DNA from: Hyposmocoma kahamanoa
Lineage: Eukaryota; Arthropoda; Insecta; Lepidoptera; Cosmopterigidae
Assembly (NCBI RefSeq): GCF_003589595.1
Contig: NW_020654289.1
Coordinates: 387,917 to 451,916 of the forward strand
Reading direction: 5' to 3'
Length of the DNA stretch: 64,000 nt
Below the pieces are notes generated by a model, which saw only the letters and a program-made list of their open reading frames with translations, had not been told where the DNA came from and searched no databases. A program made the translations under genes and the position numbers. Within the stretch, counting starts at the first letter, position 1. Every line of letters starts with the position of its first letter. This document shows positions 45,013-57,524 of this stretch, piece by piece.

Positions 45013-48000
45013 AAAATTGTTGTTGGTTTTCTTTTTTAGGAATAACCTTACTTAGTTATAATAATGTAATATGTAATATTACGATTTCTGTATTCTCGAT
45101 GTAGACAATATACAGTATTGATGGAAACCTTGGGGTTTTCAAATGTTGTAACAATTGTTTGTAATGTACTACCTGTCTAATTGATTGGTAATAAATAAAA
45201 AAACTAGTGCTAAGCCAGTGAGTTCCTCAAAAGTTTCATTTTGAATTTTAACACTTTATTCTGTTATTATTATTTTTAATTATTACCAATTAATTACATA
45301 GTGCACATTACAAATAATTATAGCAACATTTAGAAATCACTACAGTTTGTGCCAATGTTGTATATTGTTGTATTGAAGGCGCGGTACCTTTCAAAACATA
45401 GTCTAAAAATGGAAACATTCCCGAAACTATTGTAATAATTCCACGTATCCCATTCACTTAGAACCATTTCCATTTCACCGATCATGCAAGTGAAATCTAC
45501 GATACGGTCCAAATTCTATTTTATATCCTCTATAAGTTACCCTCACGGCCACCCACCTGGGTCACTAAGTTCCCATATATCATGATAAATGTTTATTACC
45601 TTTGTAAGTGGTACAAACTTGTCATTTACTAACTAACCTCAATATTACTTTGAGATTTAAAGACTTTAGAGCGCCGTTTGTTTAGAATGGAAAGGGGTTA
45701 AATTGGAAGCACTTTGGACATGACCCTGTGTACACATGGCAAAATACTTAAGTAGGCAGAAGTTAAGTTTCCAAGCGGGTTGTTTCACACTCGATGTAAA
45801 TAAGTGGCACCGCAGTCGCAATAGATATAACTTTGTCTATGCTTTGTGTTTGATTCCAGTATCTAAATGCAAGTGAAATAATAGATAACACTTAACCCGA
45901 CATAGAAATACCCCACAATGACAGTGACGGCTACAACTTTGTGTGTAAGGGACGTATGTGCCCAGTTGAAAGATATCCTGATGAAATGTTGTGTTGCAAT
46001 GCGTAAATATAGCACAATTTTTATCATAAGCCTTTCTTTATGTAGCAAACATTGTGAAAGTATTTTCGATGGTGCTCCTAGGAGCAACAATCAAACTGAG
46101 AGTATGATAAAAGGTTGCAAACGTTCATCGTAAGAAGTAGGATAGAGTTACATTCAGTGCAGTGTGTAATACTCCATGTTAACTTACAGATGCTGTCGCA
46201 AAAAGATGAAACTCCCATCCATATCCTCCACGAATGAAGTCTCTACTGAGGCTATTAAGGCCCCCAATCCGACGGTCCTAGTTCGCTTTATGGCGGAATT
46301 AGGGCTGGGTAAGGTACTGTAAAACTCAAGGGACAGTTCCAATCGATGTTACAGGTCTCAACGACTGGGGCTACATTACCCCAAGCCCTATTTCCGCATA
46401 ATATAATGCCCAATAGCCTCGCGTAAATGACATAGATGGCGGCTAAGAGGTAAATATAGATAATGGTAATGTAAGTAATGCTGCATTGTAGCTTTTGTAG
46501 CGTTACTGCAATCTAGTCCGCCTGCCGAGCGCAGCCAATACAAATTCTCTCGTTTAGTATATATCTTAAAATTGAAGCACATTTACGTTTCAACTTGAAA
46601 AGTAAATCTAATTTGGAAATTAAATATTTCAGTAACAAATACCACCTTTAAGTCAAAAAAAAATTGTAAACAAGAAACTTAAGTAAAATCATTTCGTCGT
46701 TATTTTTTGAAGTAAACTGTTTAAATTAATTACAAAATTCGTTTCGTTCTTTTTTATTAATTTACTTACACCGTTTTCGCGAAATGTAAATGAATGTACA
46801 ATTCAATTTTCTCGCAAGACTTTCTTACACTTTCTGTTAGCATAATGTTATTAGCCCAACTAAGGAATTAGATTGCATTCTCTTTCAACGTAGACGCTGT
46901 AACTACCGCATACAATTTCAGGACCAATATTGTGGTGGCTGCGGTGAAGTATATTAACTACAGACACAAAACCAGTTGTAATTACACTAGTTATAATACT
47001 AGTTCCTTTCCCTTATTTAAACCGCTGAAATATGTCATGTATATGTAATAACTACAGCAAATTGACTATTTTTGTTATTAAATTTCAAAAAATGTATATC
47101 AAACATCATCCCAAAAGAATTCCTTATCAAATAGTAAACATCATTGAAATTTCTTAAAAAACCACTTGAAAACTTTATTTTTTGAAAATTTCCTTTCTTT
47201 AAAGTCGGTACGACTTCAGTCCGCAACACTGTTCAATAAATTATATTTACTCAAACTCGTATTACAAATTGGAATTAAACAAACAATCAATAACGTCAAT
47301 AACCGACCACCAAATGTTGGTAACCCCAATATTGAATTAAACTTTGCAGAGTCGAAACCACTTAGATTACTAGCTTTGTAATGGTGACAAATAATTGATC
47401 ATAGACAATTAGTTGGATTTTTAAAAACTTCATATTAATCATAGAGCACCATAAAAGTACACGACGAACCACAGACTTCATTACCGATTCTCACCCAGTA
47501 CTTGAAACGTTTAAAAAAGTGTATGTAACTGTTCAAAAAAGTTATGTCTAAGAAACAATAAATTTACAATAATAATTTAAACGAAATATAACTCACAGAT
47601 AATTCAAAGGAAAATTACAAACCACTATAACACTGAAAGCTACTTGAAAATAGTAAAAGGCAGAAGCTTTTTTTTATTACAACAGGACTAGTGTAATAAA
47701 CAGCTTCTAACTTTTCTTTTACCTTTTGTGTGACTAGACAGTCAAGTCGTTAACAACAAGTGACATAATCAGCTAAATAAAAGAATAGAAGTGTGTCACT
47801 TCCTCAAAAGGCGTCGAAAGAGGTTCACAATGGAAATGTTAGGTAAGTATTTAAAGGCGCAAAACATCGTACAGCTTTGATAAATATAATATTCCATTGA
47901 GAAGACTTCCAGGACAAAGAGAGAGAAAAAATGGATGCAAAGATCGATTTGCCATCACAGCAGTATTCCCTCTACTTTTCTATATTGTACTGTTAGTACA

Positions 48001-49422
48001 ATTCACAATTTACCCAGAACTAATATCAAATATTAGTTCAACTAAAAGAACGTATCAGCAAATAATCTGTTCGAGCTCCTTACAATGTTATTAGTACAGC
48101 AAGCTGTAAGTAGATCCATCCGTGGTCGGTAATCCGAAGCGCAATATCAGTAGCGCCTTGCAGACTCGGTATTATGGAAATTCGCCCGATAAGGACGCTA
48201 TTCGGTTTCTCTCCAGCTACGGTGTATAAAATTAAGGGGTGTACTGCAGTTGATAGTGCTTAAGACACTATATAATCTTTTTTACATACTTATATTATAA
48301 TATATATGACGAAGGGTCCCCAAGGGATTTATGTCGAGGAGACTTCATGAGGAGCATAATCAATTCGTTCAGTCGGCGATTAAATGGTTATGAACACTTT
48401 TATTCACTTTTCACATAAATTATTTCAAAAGTAAGAAACTAAATTAAGGATTACGGATCCGGATTTTAAATTTCACTAGGGGAATTCGCAGAGAGTGGTC
48501 GCGTCACGTTATTAACACAAAAAGTATTTCTTTTAGATGCACGCGCATAATGCTTCGTGAGCATTGACCACCTCCTTTGTGACCACACCCAGTTTGAGCG
48601 TCAAAACTGACGTGACATTTGTGTATAAAGTAATCGAAGAATTTCCGTAACGCTCTTAATATATCCAACGTACATATTATATTTTTGCTTAGAATTTAAT
48701 TTTAATCAATTTCACATTGAACTGAGTAAGATTTTATTGCATCCATATTTCGTAGTTGTCTTTTGCAAAATTTTAGCTTTAATGTGTTCCTATAAAATAT
48801 TTTATGCAACCAAAAGCTGCTTTGACATAACGGTAGGTACTTAAAAGTAGGCGCTGGCCTTCGCTTGCTTTTTACCTTACACTACTAATTGTCTTACTGT
48901 ACTTTTATTTATTTTAATATTACTATTATTGCAGTAGATGGGGAGCATCGTTCTTTTGCGTATAGTTGGAAAAAATTGCAATACAAATGCATCACAGTAA
49001 ACATAAAAAAATATATGTAAAGATAAGATAAATAAGATACATTAAAAGGAAAGCGTATAACAGTGTAGCTTTATTGCAAACACGCCTCACGGCAGCGCGC
49101 CGCGAGGTGCCTGCCGATCGCCTCTACTATGTGTCACAGTGGTAAATAATGATTGCAATGATTTAATTACGTTTTGTCCCTACAAATAATATCCATTTTG
49201 TCCCTCGCTGTGTTGCAGAAATTTAAAAAGATATCTACAACTGATAACGTTTAATTTGATGTAAATACATAGATAATGTTTAGTGTTACGGTTTGAGGTC
49301 TAAAAGTAACTTCTACATTTTACAATTTATTTAAAAAAATACCATGTGAAAATTACAAAAAAAGGGTTAACAACACAGAACAAATCTGCTGAAGAATCGC
49401 ACGTCGTTATTCATAGACGCGA
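45013..49422. other. Long stretch without a recognised gene
   Basis: About 4.4 kb with nothing assignable. An imperfect inverted repeat (46287-46312 with 46376-46402, core GCGGAATTAGGGCTGGG) is present. The reverse strand near 46380-46440 weakly resembles a LINE motif, but too weakly to call. Confidence 0.35.
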
Positions 49423-49493
49423 AGCCGTCCGTATGTCGGTGGTGTGCACGCGCCATTAGCGCGAGGTACCTACGTGCACGCGCTGCATTTTTA
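49423..49493. repeat. GC-rich palindromic repeat unit, copy 1
   Basis: CCGTCCGTATGTCG, GTGCACGCGCCATTAGCGCG and GTGCACGCGCTGCATTTTT flank a GGTACC core. Copy 2 lies 760 bp downstream. Confidence 0.75.
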
Positions 49494-50183
49494 TACGACT
49501 GTTGTATCGCAATGTAACTTAAAAGAAATATTGTTACATGGGTAACATGGTTTCAGGTAAAATATTGCAAACCTGTAAAATGGTTGTTTGCGGACTGAAC
49601 AATTGTTAACTTCTACTAAATATTTATAGTATATACTGATGAGAAATAAAGTATAAATTCGAAATAAAAATGTTTACTGGCTCGTACAAAATAACCACTC
49701 AATTAGCCTATATTGTTTATACCTATTTAATATTTTTATTGTAAACGTTTTGCTAAAAAAAAACGGTTTTGTGCGGTCCTTTTTTATCTAAAGACTTCAA
49801 AGTACGTCTTAAAAATATTATTTCATCATCACCATAGCCCACCACGCCGGTATAATGGCGATCGGGGACTTCTCACAAAGCCCATGTGCTGTGAACCGTC
49901 TTCGACATGCAGGCTTCATCACAATGTTTTGCTTCACCGTTAGCGAGAATTATTGCCTTAACATCCAGAAATGTACGTGACTTAATAATTAGGTACCTAC
50001 CGCCCTTTGTGGGTGGGACTCGAACTGTCGACCACACGACCTCCTCACGGGTAAAAAAATGGGTTATTTTTTTTAAATACCAATGTTTCAAAATATGGAA
50101 TCTTTCGTTATTTTAGTTATTTAGTGAACAGGAAAGTCTTATAATCTAGATCTGTTTTCGCGCATACCTACGGCCTATGCGCA
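49494..50183. other. Spacer between the two GC-rich units
   Basis: AT-rich, with overlapping opposite frames at 49873-50116 that have no motif. A GTGGGTGGGACTCGAACTG segment at about 50009 resembles a reverse B box of a tRNA-like sequence, but no A box was found. Confidence 0.3.
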
Positions 50184-50256
50184 AATCCGTCCGTATGTCG
50201 ACATTAAGCACGCGCCATTACGGCGCGATACTTAATGTGCACGCGCTGCATTTTTC
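50184..50256. repeat. GC-rich palindromic repeat unit, copy 2
   Basis: CCGTCCGTATGTCG, CACGCGCCATTACGGCGCG and GTGCACGCGCTGCATTTTT are shared with copy 1. Here ACATTAAG and CTTAATGT add an outer inverted pair around the CGCGCC...GGCGCG core. Confidence 0.78.
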
Positions 50257-50942
50257 CGGCTCCAGAGATGTATGGCACGCTCGTAAAACTGGGTGTTATA
50301 CAAAGCGTTCGTAATCGCTGAAAGATTCTAAGTGCTTGAATAAAATTTAAATCCCACGACGGAAACTGGAACACACGTATTCAATATCTCGAAAGTTGCA
50401 TCTTTAAATTTTTCCTATTACATACTTTTAATAAAATAGTTCAAGGAAATTGAGTATGTTTTGAAATCCAATTCAATATTAAACATAATTTTCACACTAC
50501 ATGTTCAACCACTGCACATAGAAAGAGAATAGTAATGGGTCCAGTATTGATCCCAGTGAGACTCCATCTGGTGTCATTACTCAACTGGTGTGAGACGTGA
50601 GCACTGTATACACCTGAACGTAGCAATATTTCCTGCATTGCAGTATAGGTATCGCTTTTCCCCATTACATACATAGCATAGTAACGAACGTATTATCGAT
50701 CTACGTGGAACATTGAGTTTTATTGAGATAGCTTTTCGGTGTTATATAAGTAAAAAAGAAAAATCATAACTGTGCTATTGATGCCTACCCAGTAATCACG
50801 AGTAGTTGTGTAATAAATCTACAACAAAAACCTTTTGGATTTAATTCATTCTAATTTTTATGGCCTTTTTATGGCGTACTTTGTTGTTTTCTGTTCCTAA
50901 ATTGTTTTCTTTCTTTTGTTTTAAATCCTGTAAATACATTAT
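50257..50942. other. AT-rich stretch
   Basis: No assignable feature. A CCTGCATTGCAG self-complementary word at about 50631 has a related counterpart near 51286. Confidence 0.3.
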
Positions 50943-51095
50943 ATAACGCGCACAAACTCATAGCCCGCACTAAGGAAGCCCTGTATCGCAGGTGTCATAG
51001 ACACACACATAGACAACCACAAATTACAACCAAACTCACGAGAGAAATAAATGTAGTTCATACAAATGTTTCTCTCGGCCCACGGAGGCAGTTTT
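50943..51095 (-). mobile_element. SINE-1 with most of the head deleted
   Basis: On the reverse strand CTGCCTCCGTGGG joins directly to CCGAGAGAAACATTTGTATG, so the segment from the A box to the B box is gone. The body and the ATT-rich end are present. Confidence 0.78.
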
Positions 51096-51408
51096 GTTGC
51101 ATATATTTTGATCTGCGAGTACAGCTTTACTTTTGCGGCTATTCAAGTGAGTATTTATACTCAGTTATGAAAGATGAAAAAGAGGTCAACCTGAGTTCGT
51201 TATGAAAAAGTTATAATATTTGAGCCTAGGCATCTTTGTAGGTATCATTACCCATCTGGCACACCTGAGCGCAGTGCAATTTTTCCTGCAATGCAGCGCA
51301 GCGAACCTACCTAAATGGCTAGCACTATATTTTACCCCGACGTAGAATTTTCCATGAATACTCGTATTTAAACATCTTAGTATATTTTAGGAACAGCACA
51401 TTATAAAC

Positions 51409-51492
51409 GACCTCCGTGGTCTAGTGGCTTGCGCACCGGTTTTCATGGTGTCGCCATCTCTGAGGTCCCGGGTTCGATCCCCGGCCGAGTCA
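51409..51492 (+). mobile_element. tRNA-derived SINE head
   Basis: CTCCGTGGTCTAGTGGCTTG is a good A-box region and GGTCCCGGGTTCGATCCCC a near-perfect B box, 84 bp in all. Acceptor-stem pairing is poor and no usable anticodon arm could be drawn, so it is a SINE head rather than a tRNA gene. Confidence 0.7.
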
Positions 51493-51511
51493 ATGTATGT
51501 ATGACAAAAAT

Positions 51512-51690
51512 GTCATTAAAAAAACAAAAACACAGATTTGCAACAAGCACAGAGAATGTTCGTTGGGTCTGCTGGTTCGTTCCGTAGCTTAGTTGTCTCG
51601 ACCTGGTATGCTGAAGACGTCGGCGTCGGTTCGAATTCAGCCGCATCGAACGAATTTTTCTGTGTCCGATCTTTGTATTAACAATTACAG
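51512..51690 (+). mobile_element. SINE-2 copy, directly downstream of another SINE head
   Basis: CAGATTTGCAACAAGCACAG leads to GTTCCGTAGCTTAGTTG (A-box-like), GTCGGTTCGAATTCAGCC (B box) and GATCTTTGTATTAACAATTAC. It matches the copy at 39110-39274 over its whole length. Confidence 0.78.
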
Positions 51691-54037
51691 CATGAAAGAA
51701 ACTTAAAAAACTTGTATGACATTATCTCATTATAAAACACCTTTGACATATAGCAATAACAAGATAAATTTATTTCGAAAGTGCAAGTAAAATCACGTAA
51801 TAGTAAGTAACTAATTTTTAAGAAACCGTTTTATACCTTTTGACAGTTTGTCTCTTGGACCACCAGGCACAATCTCATTAACTTAATGTGAACAGCTGTA
51901 AATGAATCCTTGTGAATAAAAAAGTAATCAAAGCAAAATTTGCGAGAACAAATAACCACTCACGCACTTATAACGACGTCACGAAAGGTTGTAAGCGAAA
52001 AAAATGTAAGCGTTTCACTTAGAAAGGTGTGATAAGGTAATTTCGGCATGTCAGCATGAAAGAAAACTGATTACGCTGCCACCTACACAAAATGCGTTTT
52101 GACGTACGTGTTCGTGTAATCAGCAACATAAGATGGAGTAAATCTATTAGAACAGGTAGGTAAACGTAACGAAAAATGTGAAAAAAAAAATATAAACTGT
52201 ACACAAAACAAAAATAATAGTCGCCGTTTTGCCCTCCTTGTCACAAACTACGTATTTGCATTTTGGTAACTTTCGAGATACTGGCAAGTGTTAATTACGC
52301 TGATTTTGCTTGACAAAATCTGAAACTAAATGAGATATAAAATACCGCCTATAGGTTTCGCTGATTCCAGGTATGCTAATAACTCAATTCCGGCAGTGTT
52401 ATTAGAGCACAACGTAAAGCAAGGGCAGATTAGTAGCTTTTAGTCCCTGAAACGGTGATTGACATTTGGACTATGTTCGGGTGAACACTTGAGGAAATCC
52501 ATATATAAGTAATTCTTAGAAATTTCCCAAAATGTTTAGGGTCCTAAGCAAATGTAACTAGTCAGCTTTTACAAATCAGTGCTGCTGACACAAAAGAGAA
52601 CCCAATTGTCCCAAACACAAAACTGAAGCTGTGCATTTGCGCCGGGTACCTTGTCAACTTAATTTGCATTATTATACATTTTAACGCTTATCGTCCTGGT
52701 TTTTTATGCGTTTATAGTGAAACAACTAAAAACAATATATATTTTTACGACAATAAATATTCTTTTCGAGATATAGTAAGCGTTATAATATAAATTAACT
52801 TCATAAATTTTAAACGAGTAGAAGCATGATTATGTTTTTACACTCTCACTTTGTTGTATCCGAATGACAGAGTAATGACAACGCTGACTTTGATTTATTA
52901 TACAAAATTATGACGTCGAGGGGTGCCACAGGGTACGTTCCTATTTTAAAAAAATATTAAAAAAATTGTACATCATAGGTGAGATCTCAATCATTGCATA
53001 GTAATGTACAATAATTTCTGCGCAATTAAAGATCAATTTCCATATGAAGTCCGTAAAATAAATGTGTACAACATTATTCAGATTTAATAAAATCTATCAG
53101 TCTGCGCGATCGTTGTGTATTGATAATGTCTACTAAAACTCGAGAAAAAAACAATGGCCAGTCGTGAATTTCAACTAAGCATCACCCACAAAATGCGCGA
53201 CTAAGTCATAACAGAGACATTCTGCTGACTGACAAGATCTTTGATTTATTGCTTCACTAAATTATTTTCTTAATATTACATTTAGAAAGTAAGAAAGAAA
53301 ACAGTGTCATTTTAAAAAAGGTTTGTAGATGAATACGACATACCCCATTTTAACCTTCCAACTGTCACCTGTGCTTGTTGCAGAGATTGGTGAGGGGAAT
53401 GTTGCTGCATCAAAAACGCTGGACGTATGCGTTTCTCTATAAGTATATTGATGTGTCCCAAGGAGCACACTTTATAAGCCTCAAAACTTTTATATCTATA
53501 AACAGTCTTAATATGGTATAGATTTAGATAATAATTCTCTATAAATGGTTTTAGAAAAAAGAAATTGTTCTTATAGACTTATTTCATTCAAGTCAAAATT
53601 TTAACACCTTCTTAATACCAAACTACTTAATTAAGTGTAATCTCTCTTAAGATTTACTCTTATAGTCCTTATTTTGAGTTCATCTGTAGAACAACTGATA
53701 ATTTTTAGTAAAATTGTTCTATACACATCCAGTAAAGTCTATGAATACTCTAAAAACTAGTGTTCTTAAGTTTATTCTAGATATATTTAATTTATAGACA
53801 TTCTGTAGTGTTTGTACTTATTGACAAACACGTTATAGCGCGTCTTCAGTAGATTTTATTTAAAAAAATACTACAATTAGGGTTTTTACTCTATTAGACG
53901 TTGTAAGAGTTCTTGCAAAATGGATAAAGTAAAGAATATTAAAAGAACTAGTGGAGGTGGTAAACCTTAGATATTAAGTCACATCATTCGACACAATCAG
54001 CGTTGCCAATGCCAATTGTTCAAAATCCCCAAAAATC
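51691..54037. other. Gene-free AT-rich stretch
   Basis: No coding, RNA or repeat feature recognised. From about 53500 the sequence is rich in short words such as TCTATA and TTCTAGA, a composition shared with 55400-56300. Confidence 0.35.
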
Positions 54038-54256
54038 ACTTTATAATAATAACGTAGCCCCACTCAACATAGCCCCGCACTGGGGAAACCCTGTGTCGCG
54101 GGTGCCATGGACACACACGTAGACAACCACAAATTACATCCAAACTCACGAGAGAAATAAATGTAGGCCATACAAATATTTCTCCCGACCCGGGAATTGA
54201 ACCTGGTACCTCTGCATGGCAGTCCGGCATGGTAACCGTTCGGCCACGGAGGCAGT
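54038..54256 (-). mobile_element. SINE-1, best-preserved copy
   Basis: The reverse strand reads ACTGCCTCCGTGGCCGAACG with the A box TGGCCGAACGG. GTTACCATGCCGGACTGCC follows, then the B box GGTTCAATTCCCGGG, the body (ATTTGTATGGCCTACATTTA, CTCGTGAGTTTGGATGTAA, GGTGCCATGGCACC-type region, GTGCGGGGC) and an ATT-repeat end. Box spacing is that of a tRNA gene. No target-site duplication was confirmed. Confidence 0.88.
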
Positions 54257-56570
54257 TATATTAATTATAATATTAATTAGATTCAACATTAATCTGTAAT
54301 CAGTCTGAACAAAAAATCATTTTTCTTTGCCTTACAAAATTAAGTAAATTGATTATTTGTTGTGCATTCGGTGACACTATGTTAAAGTTAGAAATAATCA
54401 ATGAGTTTCGACCTATATTTAATATTTAAAGTTGACGAGTGGTAAGTTGTGGTATGAAAGTACCAACTGCTCGGCTTTGTTTATCAATAGCTGATTTCGT
54501 TTTGCTTCATACCGGGGACCGTCCGCGTCCTAAGCGGGAGAAAGAATCGCGAACTCAACATGCACCGACTGGTAATTTTACAATTCAGAACCAAGTGCTC
54601 TAATAATCATTCTATTTAAGCTGTTTGTTAATAATACGAGGGATGTGCGATGTTGAATAACACGTCGATATAGTCCATCACAGTGTTTCTAACAGTAACG
54701 ATCAAACTAGCGATGCATCAGCAATTGATAGATTAAACAAATTGTTAGAATCCCCACATTTTCCTCACATAGTGCCAATCCCCACAAAATCTCCAATCTA
54801 GTTGAACTCCCCACAATTTGGGGAATTCCCTACAAATTGGCAACGCATACAATAGTCGTAATTCGCGCTCGGGCCGGTCATGGCCGGCCATTGCCATTGT
54901 TTGTTGACAAATAAATAAACATTGTGAAGTAATTCCGTGTTGTGAAATGATAAAAAACAATTGAAATGAGCGCGTAAACTACTGTAATGTTATGTTCATG
55001 TTCAATGTTATGTATGAGTATTGTGCCGTCTATCAATAGAATACAGTGAAATCATTGTGTGAAATGTGGTTGGCGTGAAAAAATAACCTCAATTTTGTAA
55101 TGAAAATTTTATTTTTTCATCATAAGTTAGGTATGTCATTAAAATATTCCTTATATTTAAATGATAGGAAATTTATTCACTTTTGTAGTCATATTATAAC
55201 ACATTCCATATAATTATACAGAGTAACGTTTTTTTGCCACAAATTGGATTTTTTCCAATAGCTTTTTGACCTAGTGTTTTGAAAAGTTTTTTATTTTGTT
55301 GGTAGGTCAATGTATAAAACGCTCTCTTTTTCGTATTACTTTATAAAGGTTTTGGAATATTGCAAAAGAAAAAATCGCTTAGAAACATCGCGTTTTGTAG
55401 ACAATCTTAAAAATCTCATAGGAGGAATATTCTTCGACAAGTTCAACTACACTAAAGCTAGTAAAAATAATCTTTTCGTATTCTAAAGTTTTTCTATAGA
55501 TAAAGCTATAGACAAAATGCTTCGAACTGTCATTTGAAAAAAGCTTTAAATTCTTATCGCCATTTATTTTTCAAGAATGACTATGAAGTAGCCGAGAAAA
55601 AATTATTTTCTTTTTAAAAAGCAAATCTAAGTTGAAATAAGCTTGAAGAAGCCTAGAACTTCTTGGAAATGGTTTGTTTTGTGAGTTATTTTGTATATTT
55701 AAGCTTTCTATTAATATTTAAAACCGAAAATCGATAACTGTATTTTTATTAAGTTTATATTTTATACATAAATATTTAAAATTTAGGGAGCGCATTACTT
55801 TTATAGCAGGTTTTACATCACTTTTCACAATATATTTAAAGTCGCACGTCAATTTGCGCTTTCTAACCGATTAAACATTGCGCGAAAAAGTCAGAAATAT
55901 TATATCTAATTTCGCCATGTTGCAATTTTGATAGTTTATATTTTGTAAGCCATTAAACTTGAATTCTATTAGTATTAAGAGAATTGTGTCCTATGTTTGT
56001 AACGCTTTCGTATTTTGGTTTTAAAAATAGCATTAATAAGAAAACTATCATAGACTTTAAATTATCTAAAAACTGTCTACAAGACCAAATAAATACTGTC
56101 TACATTCTACAAATGGTCTTGTAGCATTCTAGAAGGGTTGCCTGAGAAAAAAGATAAGAATCACTCTTCACACTACCCACAGATAGTTTCTGAAAGCACT
56201 CTTGTAATCTACTAATAAAGTGCCCACTTTTACTTTAAATTATCTAGAAACCTTCTTCGAGATATCTTGAGGGAATTTGAACTCTTAAAATATTCAATCG
56301 AATTAAATTCAATTAGATATCTTATAGTATATATTTAGATATGGGTGTGCTGCTTGGGGTGGCTGACGAGTAATCAGAGACGTACTCGTTATTATAATGA
56401 ATGAAATGTTTACGGAAGGTATATATGTGTTGAAAGCCACAGAAGTATATCATTGTTCTAAATGTATAAAAATAATTGAATCACATAGACCATATACTTA
56501 AACGAAAGGTAAATCCACCATTGTAACTGCACAAAACTATCGATTCGATTATTAAATGTCAAGTATAAAA
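54257..56570. other. AT-rich stretch with a short CCCCACA cluster
   Basis: CCCCACA occurs at 54752, 54780 and 54809, spaced 28-29 bp apart. A perfect 11-bp inverted repeat (56077-56087 with 56114-56124) lies near the right end. No gene was recognised. Confidence 0.4.
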
Positions 56571-57320
56571 CTTGAAGGATTTTGGAGACCGTACAAAGGC
56601 GTTCGATGTGGTTGGAAGTGACTTGTTGATTAAAAAATTGGCTATGTCTGCCACCAAAAGTCGCTCGTAACTTATTAGTCTTTTTTTAACAAACAGAAGG
56701 CAAACAGTTCGGGCCAGTATAAATGGTAAAACAATTACGTCAGCTGCTGATGACATCACCCAATTGTGATACGAATGGTATCCCCCAGGGATCGACCTTA
56801 GGGAATACGCTATTCCTTTCATTGACACTCTGCCACACTTATATCAGGGAGCCTAGTAGTTCTATTTACAGACGATACGATCATTGTGGTGTGTACGTAA
56901 AAATCTATAAGAAGTTGGACGAAAAAAAGCGCACACAATACATACAAGCAACTGTATAAAAGTTTTTTTGTGAATGGACTTACTCTTAATAATATGTCGA
57001 AGTCGAAACTTATGTTGTTCACTGGAAAATATTCTATTACCTCGGTAATAACATATTATAGAAAATTCGTAGGTTTTGCGTTAGACTCAATTTAAACTGG
57101 AAAGCACACAATTATACAGTCTCTCTAAGAAAACTTGGAAGTTGCTACAAACGCACTATTGAAATTGTGTCCTCTTATTTTCATCGCAGTATTGAGGCAT
57201 ACGTACATTGCATACTTTAATTCGTTAATGTCATACGGTATCGCAATGTGGGACAACTCAACTGAGCCGAATTGGGTATCTATTCTTTAAAAAGCGTACA
57301 CTATTTTTAATCAGAACAAT
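56571..57320 (+). pseudogene. Jockey-type LINE reverse transcriptase, heavily broken
   Basis: Across shifting frames the plus strand gives TKAFDVVGSDLLIKKL (RT motif A region, about 56595-56640), NRRQTVRASINGK (about 56692-56730), a PQGSTLGN-like block (about 56785-56810), LFTDDTIIV (the catalytic xDD box, about 56862-56890), LNNMSKSKLMLFTGK (about 56985-57030), and LGFALDS plus an SYGIAMWDN-like block to about 57260. This is the order of a Jockey-type ORF2. At least five frame breaks or stops are needed. The 3' end runs into the BEL/Pao remnant on the opposite strand. Confidence 0.72.
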
Positions 57321-57505
57321 GTCTCCAATCATGAATTCCTTTTCTTTTTTGAGCCACTTAGGGCGTTGTTGTAATCTCAACAAATATTCGTCTTGCCAAC
57401 GCCGCCACAAATCATCAGTAAGTTTTTGTATGTGTCGCCAGCGAGACAAGCTGGAAACTCTGATGTCCTTCAAATTGGGTAAAGGGACAACAATCGGTGC
57501 TTTCT
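57312..57505 (-). pseudogene. DUF5641 domain, C-terminal end of Pao polyprotein
   Basis: The segment PLPNLKDIRVSSLSRWRHIQ, then LTDDLWRRWQDEYLLRLQQR and KEKEFMIGDIVLIKN is the domain that follows the integrase in BEL/Pao polyproteins. Key features are the P-L-RW-IQ run, the WRRW pair and the GDIVLIK strand. Sequence on either side is foreign: satellite on the N-terminal side and the Jockey fragment on the C-terminal side. It lies about 1.2 kb from RNase H, with the integrase catalytic region missing. Confidence 0.78.
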
Positions 57506-57524
57506 CATTTTTATTTTCTCGAAT

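Noticed and set aside
46287..46440. Imperfect inverted repeat and a weak LINE-like translation on the reverse strand
   Set aside because: The pairing has several mismatches and the peptide resemblance is limited to scattered residues, so neither a transposon end nor an RT fragment can be supported.
51409..51492. Functional tRNA gene
   Set aside because: A and B boxes are good, but the acceptor stem pairs poorly and no normal anticodon arm forms. The similar units at 39 kb and 54 kb are SINE heads.
54752..54830. CRISPR-like spacing of CCCCACA words
   Set aside because: The repeated words are only 7 bp, the units between them are not conserved, and the DNA is clearly eukaryotic.
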